DNA of 64,000 nucleotides from Leptospira chreensis (GTDB lineage: Bacteria > Spirochaetota > Leptospiria > Leptospirales > Leptospiraceae), in contig NZ_JAFFPS010000027.1 of assembly GCF_016919165.1 (NCBI RefSeq), positions 25,072 to 89,071 on the forward strand. Direction: 5' to 3'. The notes beneath the pieces were generated by a model. That model had not been told where the DNA came from. It made no database searches and saw nothing but the letters and a program-made list of their open reading frames with translations. Made by a program: the position numbers and the translations under genes. Positions 17,469 to 25,486 of this stretch are shown piece after piece. The number at the start of each line of letters is the position of its first letter. The stretch's first letter is position 1.

Positions 17469-17608
17469 TCCAGCCTTTTCTTATCTCCATAGTTCGATTT
17501 CGCCAATTTTACGTGTTTTGCGCAGGATAAGCCGCCGGTTTTCGTATTTTTCTAAATCTAGGGAGAAGGAGAGTAATTCTTTTTCAATTAGGATCAGAAA
17601 AATTTCTT

Positions 17609-17614
17609 TATAAT
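17609..17614 (+). promoter_or_regulatory. TATAAT -10 box
   Basis: A perfect TATAAT, 17 bp before the first possible start (17632) and 45 bp before the ATG at 17659 of the phosphodiesterase gene. No good -35 is visible. Transcription from here would favour the second start. Confidence 0.35.
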
Positions 17615-17631
17615 CATAGGAAAGGGTTAGG

Positions 17632-18615
17632 ATGGAAGCCGTTAAAAGGAAACCATTGATGTACAAAACTCCCTCTTTTAGAACTAGTTTACTTTTTGTT
17701 TGTATTATAACATTCTATTTCACGAATTGTGCCTCGGTAGAAACACCAAACCGTTTGCGTAAGGAAATAGATCTCCAAGGGCATCGCGGGGCAAGGGGAC
17801 TCAAACCGGAAAATACTTGGCCTGCTTTTGAAGAAGCTATCAAACATAAAATGGTCACTTTGGAATTGGATACCGTTCTGACTAAAGACAAACGAGTGGT
17901 GATACACCATGACTCGGATACAAACCCAGTTATTTGTCAAAATGCCGATGGCTCAGAGATTAAAAAAACATCTCTCTATGATCTGACACTTGCGGAATTA
18001 CAATCTTATGATTGTGGAACCAAAAAGAATTCAAACTTTCCCAAACAAATTCCTGTTCCTGGAACCAAACTTCTCTCTTTAGAAGAATTCTTTGAAAAAG
18101 CAGCGCTTGCGGAAAAAAAATCAAAAGAGATTTATGAATTCAATATTGAAACAAAATTTCCTGATGATGGATCGGCTCCCGATAGTTTGGTAAAAGAACA
18201 TACGGAAAAACTAATCCAAATCATTGAAAAGTATAAAGTAACCGAAAGGTCTACCATCCAATCATTTGACCTTCGCACCTTAAATTATGCAAAAGCAAAA
18301 AATTCAAAAATCAAAACGAGTGCTTTGTTTGTTCCGACGTACTTCCAAGGTTTCTTAATGACGATTGGATTCGGAAATGGATACAGAGATACGATTTTGT
18401 CGGTTGCGAAAGAGAAACAAGCTGATATCATATCTCCTTACTTTTTGTATGTCACACCAAAGTTTGTGAACGAAGCGCATAACAAAGGTCTGTTTGTGAT
18501 TCCTTGGACTGTGAATACAGAAAAAGAAATGAAACGGCTCGTTTCTTGTGGTGTGGATGGAATTATTTCGGACTATCCGGACCTACTAGATTCAGTGGTA
18601 CGTAAAAAACCTTAA
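17632..18615 (+). CDS. Glycerophosphodiester phosphodiesterase lipoprotein
   Basis: Hydrolyses glycerophosphodiesters to glycerol-3-phosphate and an alcohol. The 327-residue reading frame shows the GDPD signature HRGARGLKPENTWPAFEEA, then LELDT and HHD (catalytic metal site), and the late IPWTVNTEKEMKRLVSCGVDGIISDYPD. The signal peptide ends in the lipobox YFTNC, so it is a lipid-anchored periplasmic or surface enzyme. The more likely start is the ATG at 17659, which has AAAAGGAA upstream and leaves a normal signal peptide. The stop overlaps that of the convergent lipoprotein gene in a shared TTAA. Confidence 0.93.
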   Translation: MEAVKRKPLMYKTPSFRTSLLFVCIITFYFTNCASVETPNRLRKEIDLQGHRGARGLKPENTWPAFEEAIKHKMVTLELDTVLTKDKRVVIHHDSDTNPVICQNADGSEIKKTSLYDLTLAELQSYDCGTKKNSNFPKQIPVPGTKLLSLEEFFEKAALAEKKSKEIYEFNIETKFPDDGSAPDSLVKEHTEKLIQIIEKYKVTERSTIQSFDLRTLNYAKAKNSKIKTSALFVPTYFQGFLMTIGFGNGYRDTILSVAKEKQADIISPYFLYVTPKFVNEAHNKGLFVIPWTVNTEKEMKRLVSCGVDGIISDYPDLLDSVVRKKP

Positions 18616-18962
18616 AGTCCCCAAACAAGGGTACAAAGGGAGGAATAGAGAGAGAGGTAATTTGTAGCCTCTTTTTCAATTCGATAGATATCTACAATCC
18701 CGCCGGCACTAGCAGCAGAACCAATGCTTGCATTGCCTGTGGTGAAAAAAAATCCATAACGTTTCACACAGGCCTTTCCTTTCTTTAAAGACGTTTTTGG
18801 TAGGTTTCGTTCGGACAAACCTAAGGAATAGGAGGCGTACAAAAGTCCCGTCGGCCCCAACCCTTGCGGTTGTCCCAAGTTCACACAACTGGTCGCAAAA
18901 ATACTCAGTAAAACCAAAACAGTGAGAGTCCATGAATGCAAAAGAATTCGTTTTGTTTTCAT
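18612..18962 (-). CDS. TRL-like family lipoprotein (second of pair)
   Basis: A 116-residue lipoprotein beginning at an ATG that overlaps the upstream gene's stop as ATGA; a longer frame exists upstream but overlaps the neighbour's coding region. Signal peptide ends SIFATSC. The mature part follows the TRL-like pattern: GPTGLLYASYSLG, KKGKACVKRYGFFFTTGNASIGSAASAGGI, then DIYRIEKEATNYLSLYSSLCTLVWG. Function of the family is unknown. Translational coupling with the preceding paralogue is likely. Confidence 0.8.
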   Translation of the reverse strand: MKTKRILLHSWTLTVLVLLSIFATSCVNLGQPQGLGPTGLLYASYSLGLSERNLPKTSLKKGKACVKRYGFFFTTGNASIGSAASAGGIVDIYRIEKEATNYLSLYSSLCTLVWGL

Positions 18963-19282
18963 TCGTTTCCTGAGATCTCGACACAAAGGTTCGCATAAAG
19001 GCCGAGAACGGCAAAAGTAGTCCAATTGGTTTCGGTTACATTTTGAATTTTGGATCTGGATTTTAGAAATTCCAAAGAGGCATCGCCAAAAGAAAATAGA
19101 CCAAGTACAGAGTGTACGCAAGATGTAGCCCTTCGTTTGGAGGATTCCCCTGTTCCAAAAATACCAATTTTAGTTTTTGTATAGAATAACCCCCTAGGTC
19201 CAAAACCCGGGGAGGCACAGTTACCAAAAAACAAACTAGAAATCAAAACTAGTAAGATAGAAAAACTAAAAACTCGATTCAA
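18959..19282 (-). CDS. TRL-like family lipoprotein (first of pair)
   Basis: A 107-residue lipoprotein with lipobox FFGNC and the TRL-like pattern GPRGLFYTKTKIG, RRATSCVHSVLGLFSFGDASLEF and a closing ANLCVEISG. It is a diverged paralogue of the following gene, with which it overlaps by four bases. It starts nine bases after the end of the aminopeptidase gene, so all three may be one transcript. Function unknown. Confidence 0.8.
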   Translation of the reverse strand: MNRVFSFSILLVLISSLFFGNCASPGFGPRGLFYTKTKIGIFGTGESSKRRATSCVHSVLGLFSFGDASLEFLKSRSKIQNVTETNWTTFAVLGLYANLCVEISGNE

Positions 19283-19291
19283 AAAATTTCC

Positions 19292-21934
19292 TTAGTTGTT
19301 GATGAGTTCTTTATGTTTGTTTTTCATTTGAATGCATTTTTTTTCAGAATCAATTTGTTTCAAAAGAGTTTTTTTAATCGGAGCCGGAAGTCTTGGGTGG
19401 TTTCCAGTAAACTTCTTTAGAATGAGGAGTGTTTCATCCGTACAAAAATCTGGTGCCAAACTTTTGGAAAAAGCATCCAAATAGTTTTCATCTTCCCCTC
19501 GATTGAACCGGTCCAGGGCATCAAAATACGTATTTAAAAAACGCAGTTGGATGTCTTTTTGGTGTTCGGGAAATAAAGAGTAGGAAACCACTCGTAATGT
19601 CGAAGAGGAGAATTTGCTAGATTTCGGGTTCAAAAGAATTTGAATCCATTTTTCTTTTACGGAAGGGTTCGGTTCCGCGCCTTCGGCCGCCAAACTAGAG
19701 TTCACGCCACGACTGGATGGATCTACTTTTTTCTCGCGATCAATGATGGATTGGATTTGCGTTCTATCTGTTTCGAGAGAGCTGAGTTTTACAATGAGGC
19801 TCCATCGTAAGTCTTGGTCGATTTTTAATCCATTAACGATGAGTTTGTTTTCCAAAAACCCGTACAAACGTTTTTTACTGTTTGCCGTATAGGTAGAGTC
19901 GATGAGCGATACAAAGAGGTAGCGCTGTTCATCACTTCCCGGTTTTGATTGATTTAACTCTTCCCATAAAAAACTTTGTAAGGCATCGAAGTCGCGAATC
20001 CGTTTTTCTTCGGGAAACCAAAAGCGACTGGTTACATATGTAGAACCGTTGTCACCGGCCAATCGAGATAAAATCCAACGTTTGTTTTTTGTATCGGTTT
20101 CTGTGGGATACAAACGAATTGCTGTGTCTTTGAATTCATCAAAGGTGATATTGGCGAGTTGCACTTGTCTAAAATAATCAGTCCACAAAATGAGTTTTCG
20201 CATCGGGTCTGTATCATATTCTAAAACATATTCCAAATTTTCTTTGTTTGGTTCTGTCCACTTCCAAATGGAAAAGTCATGATCTTCCGCGTTGAAGAAA
20301 CTATAATCGGGGCAAGATTTTACAGGAAAGATGGCATGGGTCGAACGACCGGAATAAACAACAGGGAATTCTTCAAAGGAGAGTTGTTTGTTTTGTTTAT
20401 CAAAAAAATAAAGACCTAATACGGTTTTATGGTCTCTGAGTTTGTTTTCCAATCCAGGAGCCGATTGGACAATTTTCCAATAGAACTGGTTGTCAGCACA
20501 AACGGTGGTTAGCTCCACTTGGTTCGTACCTTTGGTTTCTAACCAATCTTTGGACCATTTTTTCATAGGAAACCCACTGGCAAATTCCAGTTCCTTTAAA
20601 AAGTCAGCGAGTGTAGAATTCGAATAGGAATACTTACGAAGGTAATTTTGAACCCCTCTTTGGAAGGCATCCTCTCCGATAAAAAACACCAATTGTTTGA
20701 GAACAGAAGCCCCTTTTCCATAAGTGATTCCATCAAATTGGGTGAAGGCTTCTTCTGTGTCGGAAACCTTTGCTTCTACGGGATGGTTTGTGATAAAACT
20801 ATCTTCGTCGTAAGCCCATTGTTTCATTTTTTCAAAAAAACTAATCCAAGTTTCTTTGAATTCGGAGTTCTTTGCTTGGGCCAAACTTGCCATATAGGTC
20901 GCAAAACTTTCGTTAAGCCATAAACCATTCCACCATCGCATGGTGACTAAATTTCCAAACCACATATGGGCCATTTCATGTAAAACTACATCAGAAAGAT
21001 TTTCTCTTTGGGATCTTGTCATTGGAGAGCGAGTTACAAAACGTTCAGAAAAAGTAACGGCCCCAACATTTTCCATGGCACCAAAATTAAACTCAGGTAC
21101 TATGATTTGATCATACTTAAAGAATGGATAAGGAATTCCAAAATAAGAATTAAAAAAAGCAAATCCTTCTTTGGTAAAAGTAAACCAGTCTTTGGGTTCT
21201 ACGTATTTGCTAAGTGATTTTCTAACAAAGAGCCGTAAAGGAATGGATTCAAATTGATCTTCCCATACTTGGTAAGGGCCGGCGTGCAAAGAAAAAACAT
21301 AAGTAGCGATTTTTGCAGATTCTGGGAATGAATAAGAAATTTCGTCTGGGTTTGTTCCTTTAGATTGGCCATTGGGAAGAGTTGTCGAAATCACCTTCCA
21401 ATTTTTAGGAACCGTTGTGTTCAGTTGGAAGGTAGCTTTTAGATCAGGTTGGTCAAAACAAGGGAACATTTTGTTCGCATGGAAGGCTTCAAATTGGGAA
21501 TAAAGATACACTTCTTTATCATCTGGATCTGTGAACTTGTGAAGCCCATTTCCTGTTTTGGCGTAAGGGGTTTCAAACAAAACAGTGAGAGTATTATTGC
21601 CAATCATTAGATTGTTGGCGGGAAGTTGGATGTGACCGTTTTCGTAAGGAAGGCCTGTTAAATCAACTTCGTTGAGAATGATGGATTTGATTTTTCCTTC
21701 ATAATAATCTAGTCGTAGATCCCTTAGTTTTTTTCCAGCAAAACGGATTTTGACTTTTCCTTCGAAGGAATCTTTCGGAGTTAAATGGACATCCAATTCA
21801 TAATGAATGTCTTCTAAAATTTCAAATCGGCTTTCTGCTTCGACTTGCGTTAGGTGATAGACTGGTTTTTTGAGACGGCAATCCAAAACCAAAACAATAA
21901 ATAGTAAGGAGAGAATTTGTAAAATTTGTTTCAT
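19292..21934 (-). CDS. M1 family aminopeptidase lipoprotein
   Basis: Zinc aminopeptidase of 880 residues anchored as a lipoprotein (signal peptide ending LVLDC). The exopeptidase motif FGAMEN lies upstream of the zinc site HEMAH at 319-323, with the third ligand E342 in WLNE, exactly the HExxHx18E spacing of M1 enzymes. The C-terminal half is helical as in the family. It would cleave N-terminal residues from peptides outside the cytoplasm. It is 15 bp downstream of the tandem amidase lipoprotein and 9 bp upstream of the TRL-like pair. Confidence 0.95.
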   Translation of the reverse strand: MKQILQILSLLFIVLVLDCRLKKPVYHLTQVEAESRFEILEDIHYELDVHLTPKDSFEGKVKIRFAGKKLRDLRLDYYEGKIKSIILNEVDLTGLPYENGHIQLPANNLMIGNNTLTVLFETPYAKTGNGLHKFTDPDDKEVYLYSQFEAFHANKMFPCFDQPDLKATFQLNTTVPKNWKVISTTLPNGQSKGTNPDEISYSFPESAKIATYVFSLHAGPYQVWEDQFESIPLRLFVRKSLSKYVEPKDWFTFTKEGFAFFNSYFGIPYPFFKYDQIIVPEFNFGAMENVGAVTFSERFVTRSPMTRSQRENLSDVVLHEMAHMWFGNLVTMRWWNGLWLNESFATYMASLAQAKNSEFKETWISFFEKMKQWAYDEDSFITNHPVEAKVSDTEEAFTQFDGITYGKGASVLKQLVFFIGEDAFQRGVQNYLRKYSYSNSTLADFLKELEFASGFPMKKWSKDWLETKGTNQVELTTVCADNQFYWKIVQSAPGLENKLRDHKTVLGLYFFDKQNKQLSFEEFPVVYSGRSTHAIFPVKSCPDYSFFNAEDHDFSIWKWTEPNKENLEYVLEYDTDPMRKLILWTDYFRQVQLANITFDEFKDTAIRLYPTETDTKNKRWILSRLAGDNGSTYVTSRFWFPEEKRIRDFDALQSFLWEELNQSKPGSDEQRYLFVSLIDSTYTANSKKRLYGFLENKLIVNGLKIDQDLRWSLIVKLSSLETDRTQIQSIIDREKKVDPSSRGVNSSLAAEGAEPNPSVKEKWIQILLNPKSSKFSSSTLRVVSYSLFPEHQKDIQLRFLNTYFDALDRFNRGEDENYLDAFSKSLAPDFCTDETLLILKKFTGNHPRLPAPIKKTLLKQIDSEKKCIQMKNKHKELINN

Positions 21935-21949
21935 AGAGGCTCCGTCTCG

Positions 21950-23374
21950 TTATGGTTGAAAGTTACGATATAAAATGGCCCAGTCGATAGACTTTCGATT
22001 TTTCCATTCTGATTCGCTATAGTATTTGCCACCAATCGAATTTAGGATCATTTCCATATACTCTTCGCCTGGATCAAAGTCTTTTGCGTTTAAGAAAATG
22101 GAACCACCCCATTTTTTCTTGGCCTGGGTATGACTAAAGACACCCGTTAAATCTTCCACTTTTTCGTTGGAAAGAGGGATCTTGTATTTGGATGTGAGTT
22201 CTGTCACCAGATCTTTCACTGTTTGGATTTGTTCGGGTTGTTTTAAAAGTTCTTCGGTGTCTTTGGCCACAATTTCGATTTGGATGCAGTTGTCGTTTGT
22301 GCCAGTGGCCGCCGCCGCTCTGTCTTCCAAAACATCCACCAGTTGGTAGGCCTTTCCATTACTGTCTATCATGATGGATGCGGTTAGATTTCTTGCTTCG
22401 AGAGTGCGAAGGGATTTGAAATATTCAGAAATGGCAGTGTAGTGTAAAACCACACAACTCGGTTTGATTTTTCCGCGAAATAAATATTTGACTCTATATT
22501 CTTCGGGAGGGAATCCTTTTTCATCTTTTTCGATTCGAGAAAAAATAACCTTATCTGCTTTGGTGATCCCTCTTCCGTTCGTAGGTTTGAAGGTTTCTTT
22601 TAAAATGTCTTTGTTTTCTTTTTTTAAGACCCATCCGGTGACAAAACGATCCCTCCAATCATCTTCTTCAAAAATTTTTCCATCGATTTCAGAAAGGATT
22701 TGTTTGAGTGCGAGTTCACTTCCGCAAGGAGAAAAATCTACAAATCCACCAAATCTTCGTTTGGTTTGATTGTGGGTGAATACTCCTCGTTTGGAGATGA
22801 CATCGTAATTGGATTTGGGAATGTCCAACTCTTCTGTTAAATAAGAAATGACTTGGTTTAGGACGTTACGTTGTTTGCGATTGTTATAGAGAGTTTCTTG
22901 TGTGCCTTCGTAAACAATATGGATGGATTCTAAATCAATTCCTGGTGCGGCCGTCCATTCATGATTTAAAAAGTTGGGATCTCCAAAAATGGTTCCTTCC
23001 GAATCCACATAAACGTGAAAGAGGAATTGGTTCTCCGCTGAAAGTTTAAAGAAGTCAGCGAACTTTCGTTTCCCTGAATTGTGTAGGATGATGGCAGAGA
23101 TGGATTTCGGATCACGCGTTTTAGAAAGTAAGTTCCATTTTACATTCTTTACCGACTCTAGTTCGCTATAAGACACCAAGCCTTCGATGCGAATGGATGG
23201 ATAGTTGGGAGCTTTTCGAAAAATACCAATACATCCAGTGAAAATAAGGAAAATGAGTGATAATTTTACAAGATTCTGACACAATGGGTTCAAAATCTTA
23301 GCAAGGAAAAGAGACTTGGAGCCGTATACACCCTTTACTCTGTCGCGAAATCGTTTCTTAAAATTTTCTCTCAA
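21950..23374 (-). CDS. Lipoprotein with tandem amidase_2/PGRP-like domains
   Basis: N-acetylmuramoyl-L-alanine amidase-type protein of up to 474 residues. Two related domains are seen: the first from ISAIILHNSG to FTHNQTKRRFGG...SPC, the second from SCVVLHYTA to FSHTQAKKKWGG...DPG. Each keeps two His and a Cys or Asp at the expected zinc-ligand places, so both could be active. A lipobox IFTGC occurs near residue 48. The stated start is TTG without a ribosome site and overlaps the divergent gene by 59 bp; the true start is probably later, nearer the signal peptide. Likely periplasmic peptidoglycan hydrolase or binder. Confidence 0.82.
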   Translation of the reverse strand: MRENFKKRFRDRVKGVYGSKSLFLAKILNPLCQNLVKLSLIFLIFTGCIGIFRKAPNYPSIRIEGLVSYSELESVKNVKWNLLSKTRDPKSISAIILHNSGKRKFADFFKLSAENQFLFHVYVDSEGTIFGDPNFLNHEWTAAPGIDLESIHIVYEGTQETLYNNRKQRNVLNQVISYLTEELDIPKSNYDVISKRGVFTHNQTKRRFGGFVDFSPCGSELALKQILSEIDGKIFEEDDWRDRFVTGWVLKKENKDILKETFKPTNGRGITKADKVIFSRIEKDEKGFPPEEYRVKYLFRGKIKPSCVVLHYTAISEYFKSLRTLEARNLTASIMIDSNGKAYQLVDVLEDRAAAATGTNDNCIQIEIVAKDTEELLKQPEQIQTVKDLVTELTSKYKIPLSNEKVEDLTGVFSHTQAKKKWGGSIFLNAKDFDPGEEYMEMILNSIGGKYYSESEWKNRKSIDWAILYRNFQP

Positions 23375-23822
23375 ATGTTTTGCCCTAACCGCAGTTTCGA
23401 TTCATGGAGTGAATTGTGGTCCTGGTTTGAACACTCCGACCCTCAGGGGAATTTCACCAGAACAATATCACAGTTTTCGTAGCTTGCAAGAAGTCTTCCT
23501 CCAAGACAACCCCATTCCGAATTTTGATTTAGGATTGGCTTTGGATCAGTATGTGTACGGACATCCCTATCCCATTGAAACAGAAAGCGTTATACAACTG
23601 TTAGCTAGTGTTCCTTCATCTATTTTAGCGGCTATAGCTCTTGATTTTTCTTTCACTCCCATTGTAAAACTTCCCATGGAGGAGAGGATCAAACGATTGC
23701 AAGAATGGAAACATTCTTCTCTCGGAATCAAACGTGGTGTTTATGCCATTCTTAGGCAAATTTCATTTTTCCTTTTAAGTTCCGACAAAGAGTACCAAAA
23801 ATTTGTCGGTTATATCCAATAA
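23316..23822 (+). CDS. Small exported partner of GMC oxidoreductase
   Basis: A 168-residue protein beginning at TTG with AAGGA eight bases upstream. The N-terminus SRNRFLKFSLKC followed by a hydrophobic stretch resembles a Tat signal in which the twin arginine is split (RNR). The rest contains an LQEVFLQDNPIPNFDLGLALDQYVYG segment and several helices, as in small gluconate-2-dehydrogenase-subunit-3-type partners of GMC dehydrogenases; this similarity is weak and by eye. It is 12 bp upstream of the GMC gene, so the two should be produced together. Confidence 0.7.
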   Translation: MEPYTPFTLSRNRFLKFSLKCFALTAVSIHGVNCGPGLNTPTLRGISPEQYHSFRSLQEVFLQDNPIPNFDLGLALDQYVYGHPYPIETESVIQLLASVPSSILAAIALDFSFTPIVKLPMEERIKRLQEWKHSSLGIKRGVYAILRQISFFLLSSDKEYQKFVGYIQ

Positions 23823-23834
23823 GGCGGACTATCT

Positions 23835-25442
23835 ATGGGAATTCCTGTTTTTAACGAAAAAATTATCACTCCAAAAAAACATTCAAACGTAATCAAAGAA
23901 AATAATATCCAAGATGGAAAATGGGAACTGAGTGCCGACGTTGTCATTATCGGTTCCGGTGCTGGTGGTGCCGTTGCTGCCAGTGAACTTGCACGTAACG
24001 GTTGGAAGGTGGTCCTCATTGAAGAGGGAAGTTACTTCACACCGGCACAATTTAGCTCCGATGAATTTCTCTCGCAAGCCAGACTCTATCGGGATGCAGG
24101 GTTTATTGTTACGGAAGAACAAACCCTTTCGATCCTACAAGGGAGGAGTATTGGTGGTTCTACAACTGTCAATTGGCAAACCTCACTGTATCCGCCAGAC
24201 TATGTGACTACCGAATGGAGCGAAAGATTTGGATGGCAAGGTTACTCAAGAGAAGAAATGGATTCTTTTGTGACAGAAGTTCATGAAAGACTTGGTGTTC
24301 ATGAAGTGCCAGACAATTTAATCAATGCCAACAACAATGTCCTTCGTGTGGGTGGAAAAAAGCTGGGCTTAAGTCCACAAGTCCTTCGTAACAACAATCA
24401 TGGTTGTATTGGTCTTGGTCGGTGCGGCCTCGGTTGTCCCATCAATGCAAAACAATCTACGTTTTTAACTTGGATTCCCGATGCCATTGAAGCTGGCGCG
24501 ATAGTTGTATCGAATATGCGAGCGGCAAAGATCAAAGAAGGAAAAATCAAAACGGTCATCGCTGAATTCACACCAGACGCTTATGAAAAAGCTCCTTCCG
24601 AAGTGATCGAAATTATGGAAATCCAAGCCCCGGTTGTGATTGTGAGTGCTGGTGCCATTGAAGGTCCTGCTCTTTTACAAAGGAGTGGGATTGGGAACGG
24701 ATGGGTAGGTAGGAATTTAAAAGTCCATCCTACATCGACTATCTTTGGTAAGTTCGATTCAGAAATCAAAATGTTCCAAGGCCCACCACAATCCATCGTA
24801 ATCAAAGATGGTCACAATCAAAATGGAACCGGTTATGGTTATTGGTTAGAAGCGGCGCCCTACAGACCGACACTTGCCTCTTCCCTGGTTCCTTTTTACG
24901 GCAAACAACAGTTTGATGTCATGAAAGACTTCACCAAATACAATGCCGGGATCGTTCTTGTACGAGATGGTGCCGATGGAGAAGCCAATGCGAGTGTGAA
25001 GTATAGTTTGGGTAGACGAAAGGTTTATTTTGAACTAACACCAACAGACGGTCTGAACATGCTCCGAGGATTGAAAGCCCTTGCGGAAGTGACCGTGGCT
25101 GCTGGTGCGAAAGAGCTTATCTTTCCTTTCACAAGGTTTACAGAACCTTACAAAGTGACTGGAAACGATAACTTTGATTGGATTTTGAAAGAAAGTACAA
25201 AACCGGGCGACCTAACCGTCGGTTCTGCGCATCCACATGGATCCATTCAGTCAGCCAACGATCCAGAAAAGGGTGCTGTTGATTTAAATTTGGAAATTTA
25301 TGGCCATAAAAACATATTTGTCATGGATGCCTCAGTATATCCCACAGGACTTTCGGTGAACCCACAAATAACGACTATGAGTATCGTTCTCAGAGCCTCT
25401 AGAAATTTGGCTTCGCAAAAAGAAGAAAGAACGAAGATCTAA
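23835..25442 (+). CDS. GMC family FAD-dependent oxidoreductase
   Basis: A 535-residue flavoprotein oxidising an alcohol or sterol-type substrate. The FAD-binding GSGAGG is at 40-45 within DVVIIGSGAGGAVAASELARNG; the ribityl-contact GRSIGGSTTVNW segment, a Cys-rich CIGLGRCGLGCPINAK loop as in membrane-linked GMC dehydrogenases, and the C-terminal active site HPHGS...VYPTGLSVNPQITTM are present. No signal peptide is seen, so if exported it may travel with the small partner encoded upstream. Substrate not deducible. Confidence 0.9.
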   Translation: MGIPVFNEKIITPKKHSNVIKENNIQDGKWELSADVVIIGSGAGGAVAASELARNGWKVVLIEEGSYFTPAQFSSDEFLSQARLYRDAGFIVTEEQTLSILQGRSIGGSTTVNWQTSLYPPDYVTTEWSERFGWQGYSREEMDSFVTEVHERLGVHEVPDNLINANNNVLRVGGKKLGLSPQVLRNNNHGCIGLGRCGLGCPINAKQSTFLTWIPDAIEAGAIVVSNMRAAKIKEGKIKTVIAEFTPDAYEKAPSEVIEIMEIQAPVVIVSAGAIEGPALLQRSGIGNGWVGRNLKVHPTSTIFGKFDSEIKMFQGPPQSIVIKDGHNQNGTGYGYWLEAAPYRPTLASSLVPFYGKQQFDVMKDFTKYNAGIVLVRDGADGEANASVKYSLGRRKVYFELTPTDGLNMLRGLKALAEVTVAAGAKELIFPFTRFTEPYKVTGNDNFDWILKESTKPGDLTVGSAHPHGSIQSANDPEKGAVDLNLEIYGHKNIFVMDASVYPTGLSVNPQITTMSIVLRASRNLASQKEERTKI

Positions 25443-25486
25443 CTTTTTTCCAAAAATCCCTTTCATTCCCATGGGTTCCTACTAGT

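Larger units (their letters stand above)
17275..17631. other. Gene-free interval with palindromes, promoter-like boxes and a terminator
   Basis: This 357 bp stretch holds no supportable coding region. From left to right it contains two palindromes (17297-17309, 17327-17341), a TTGACT box at 17371, a strong hairpin plus T-run (17429-17468), and a perfect TATAAT at 17609 that probably belongs to the downstream phosphodiesterase gene. A short non-coding transcript of about 60 nt ending at the hairpin is possible. Confidence 0.6.

Noticed and set aside
18963..19121. Upstream extension of the second TRL-like gene
   Set aside because: It overlaps the first TRL-like gene in another frame, has no signal peptide, and the ATGA-coupled ATG gives a proper lipoprotein start.
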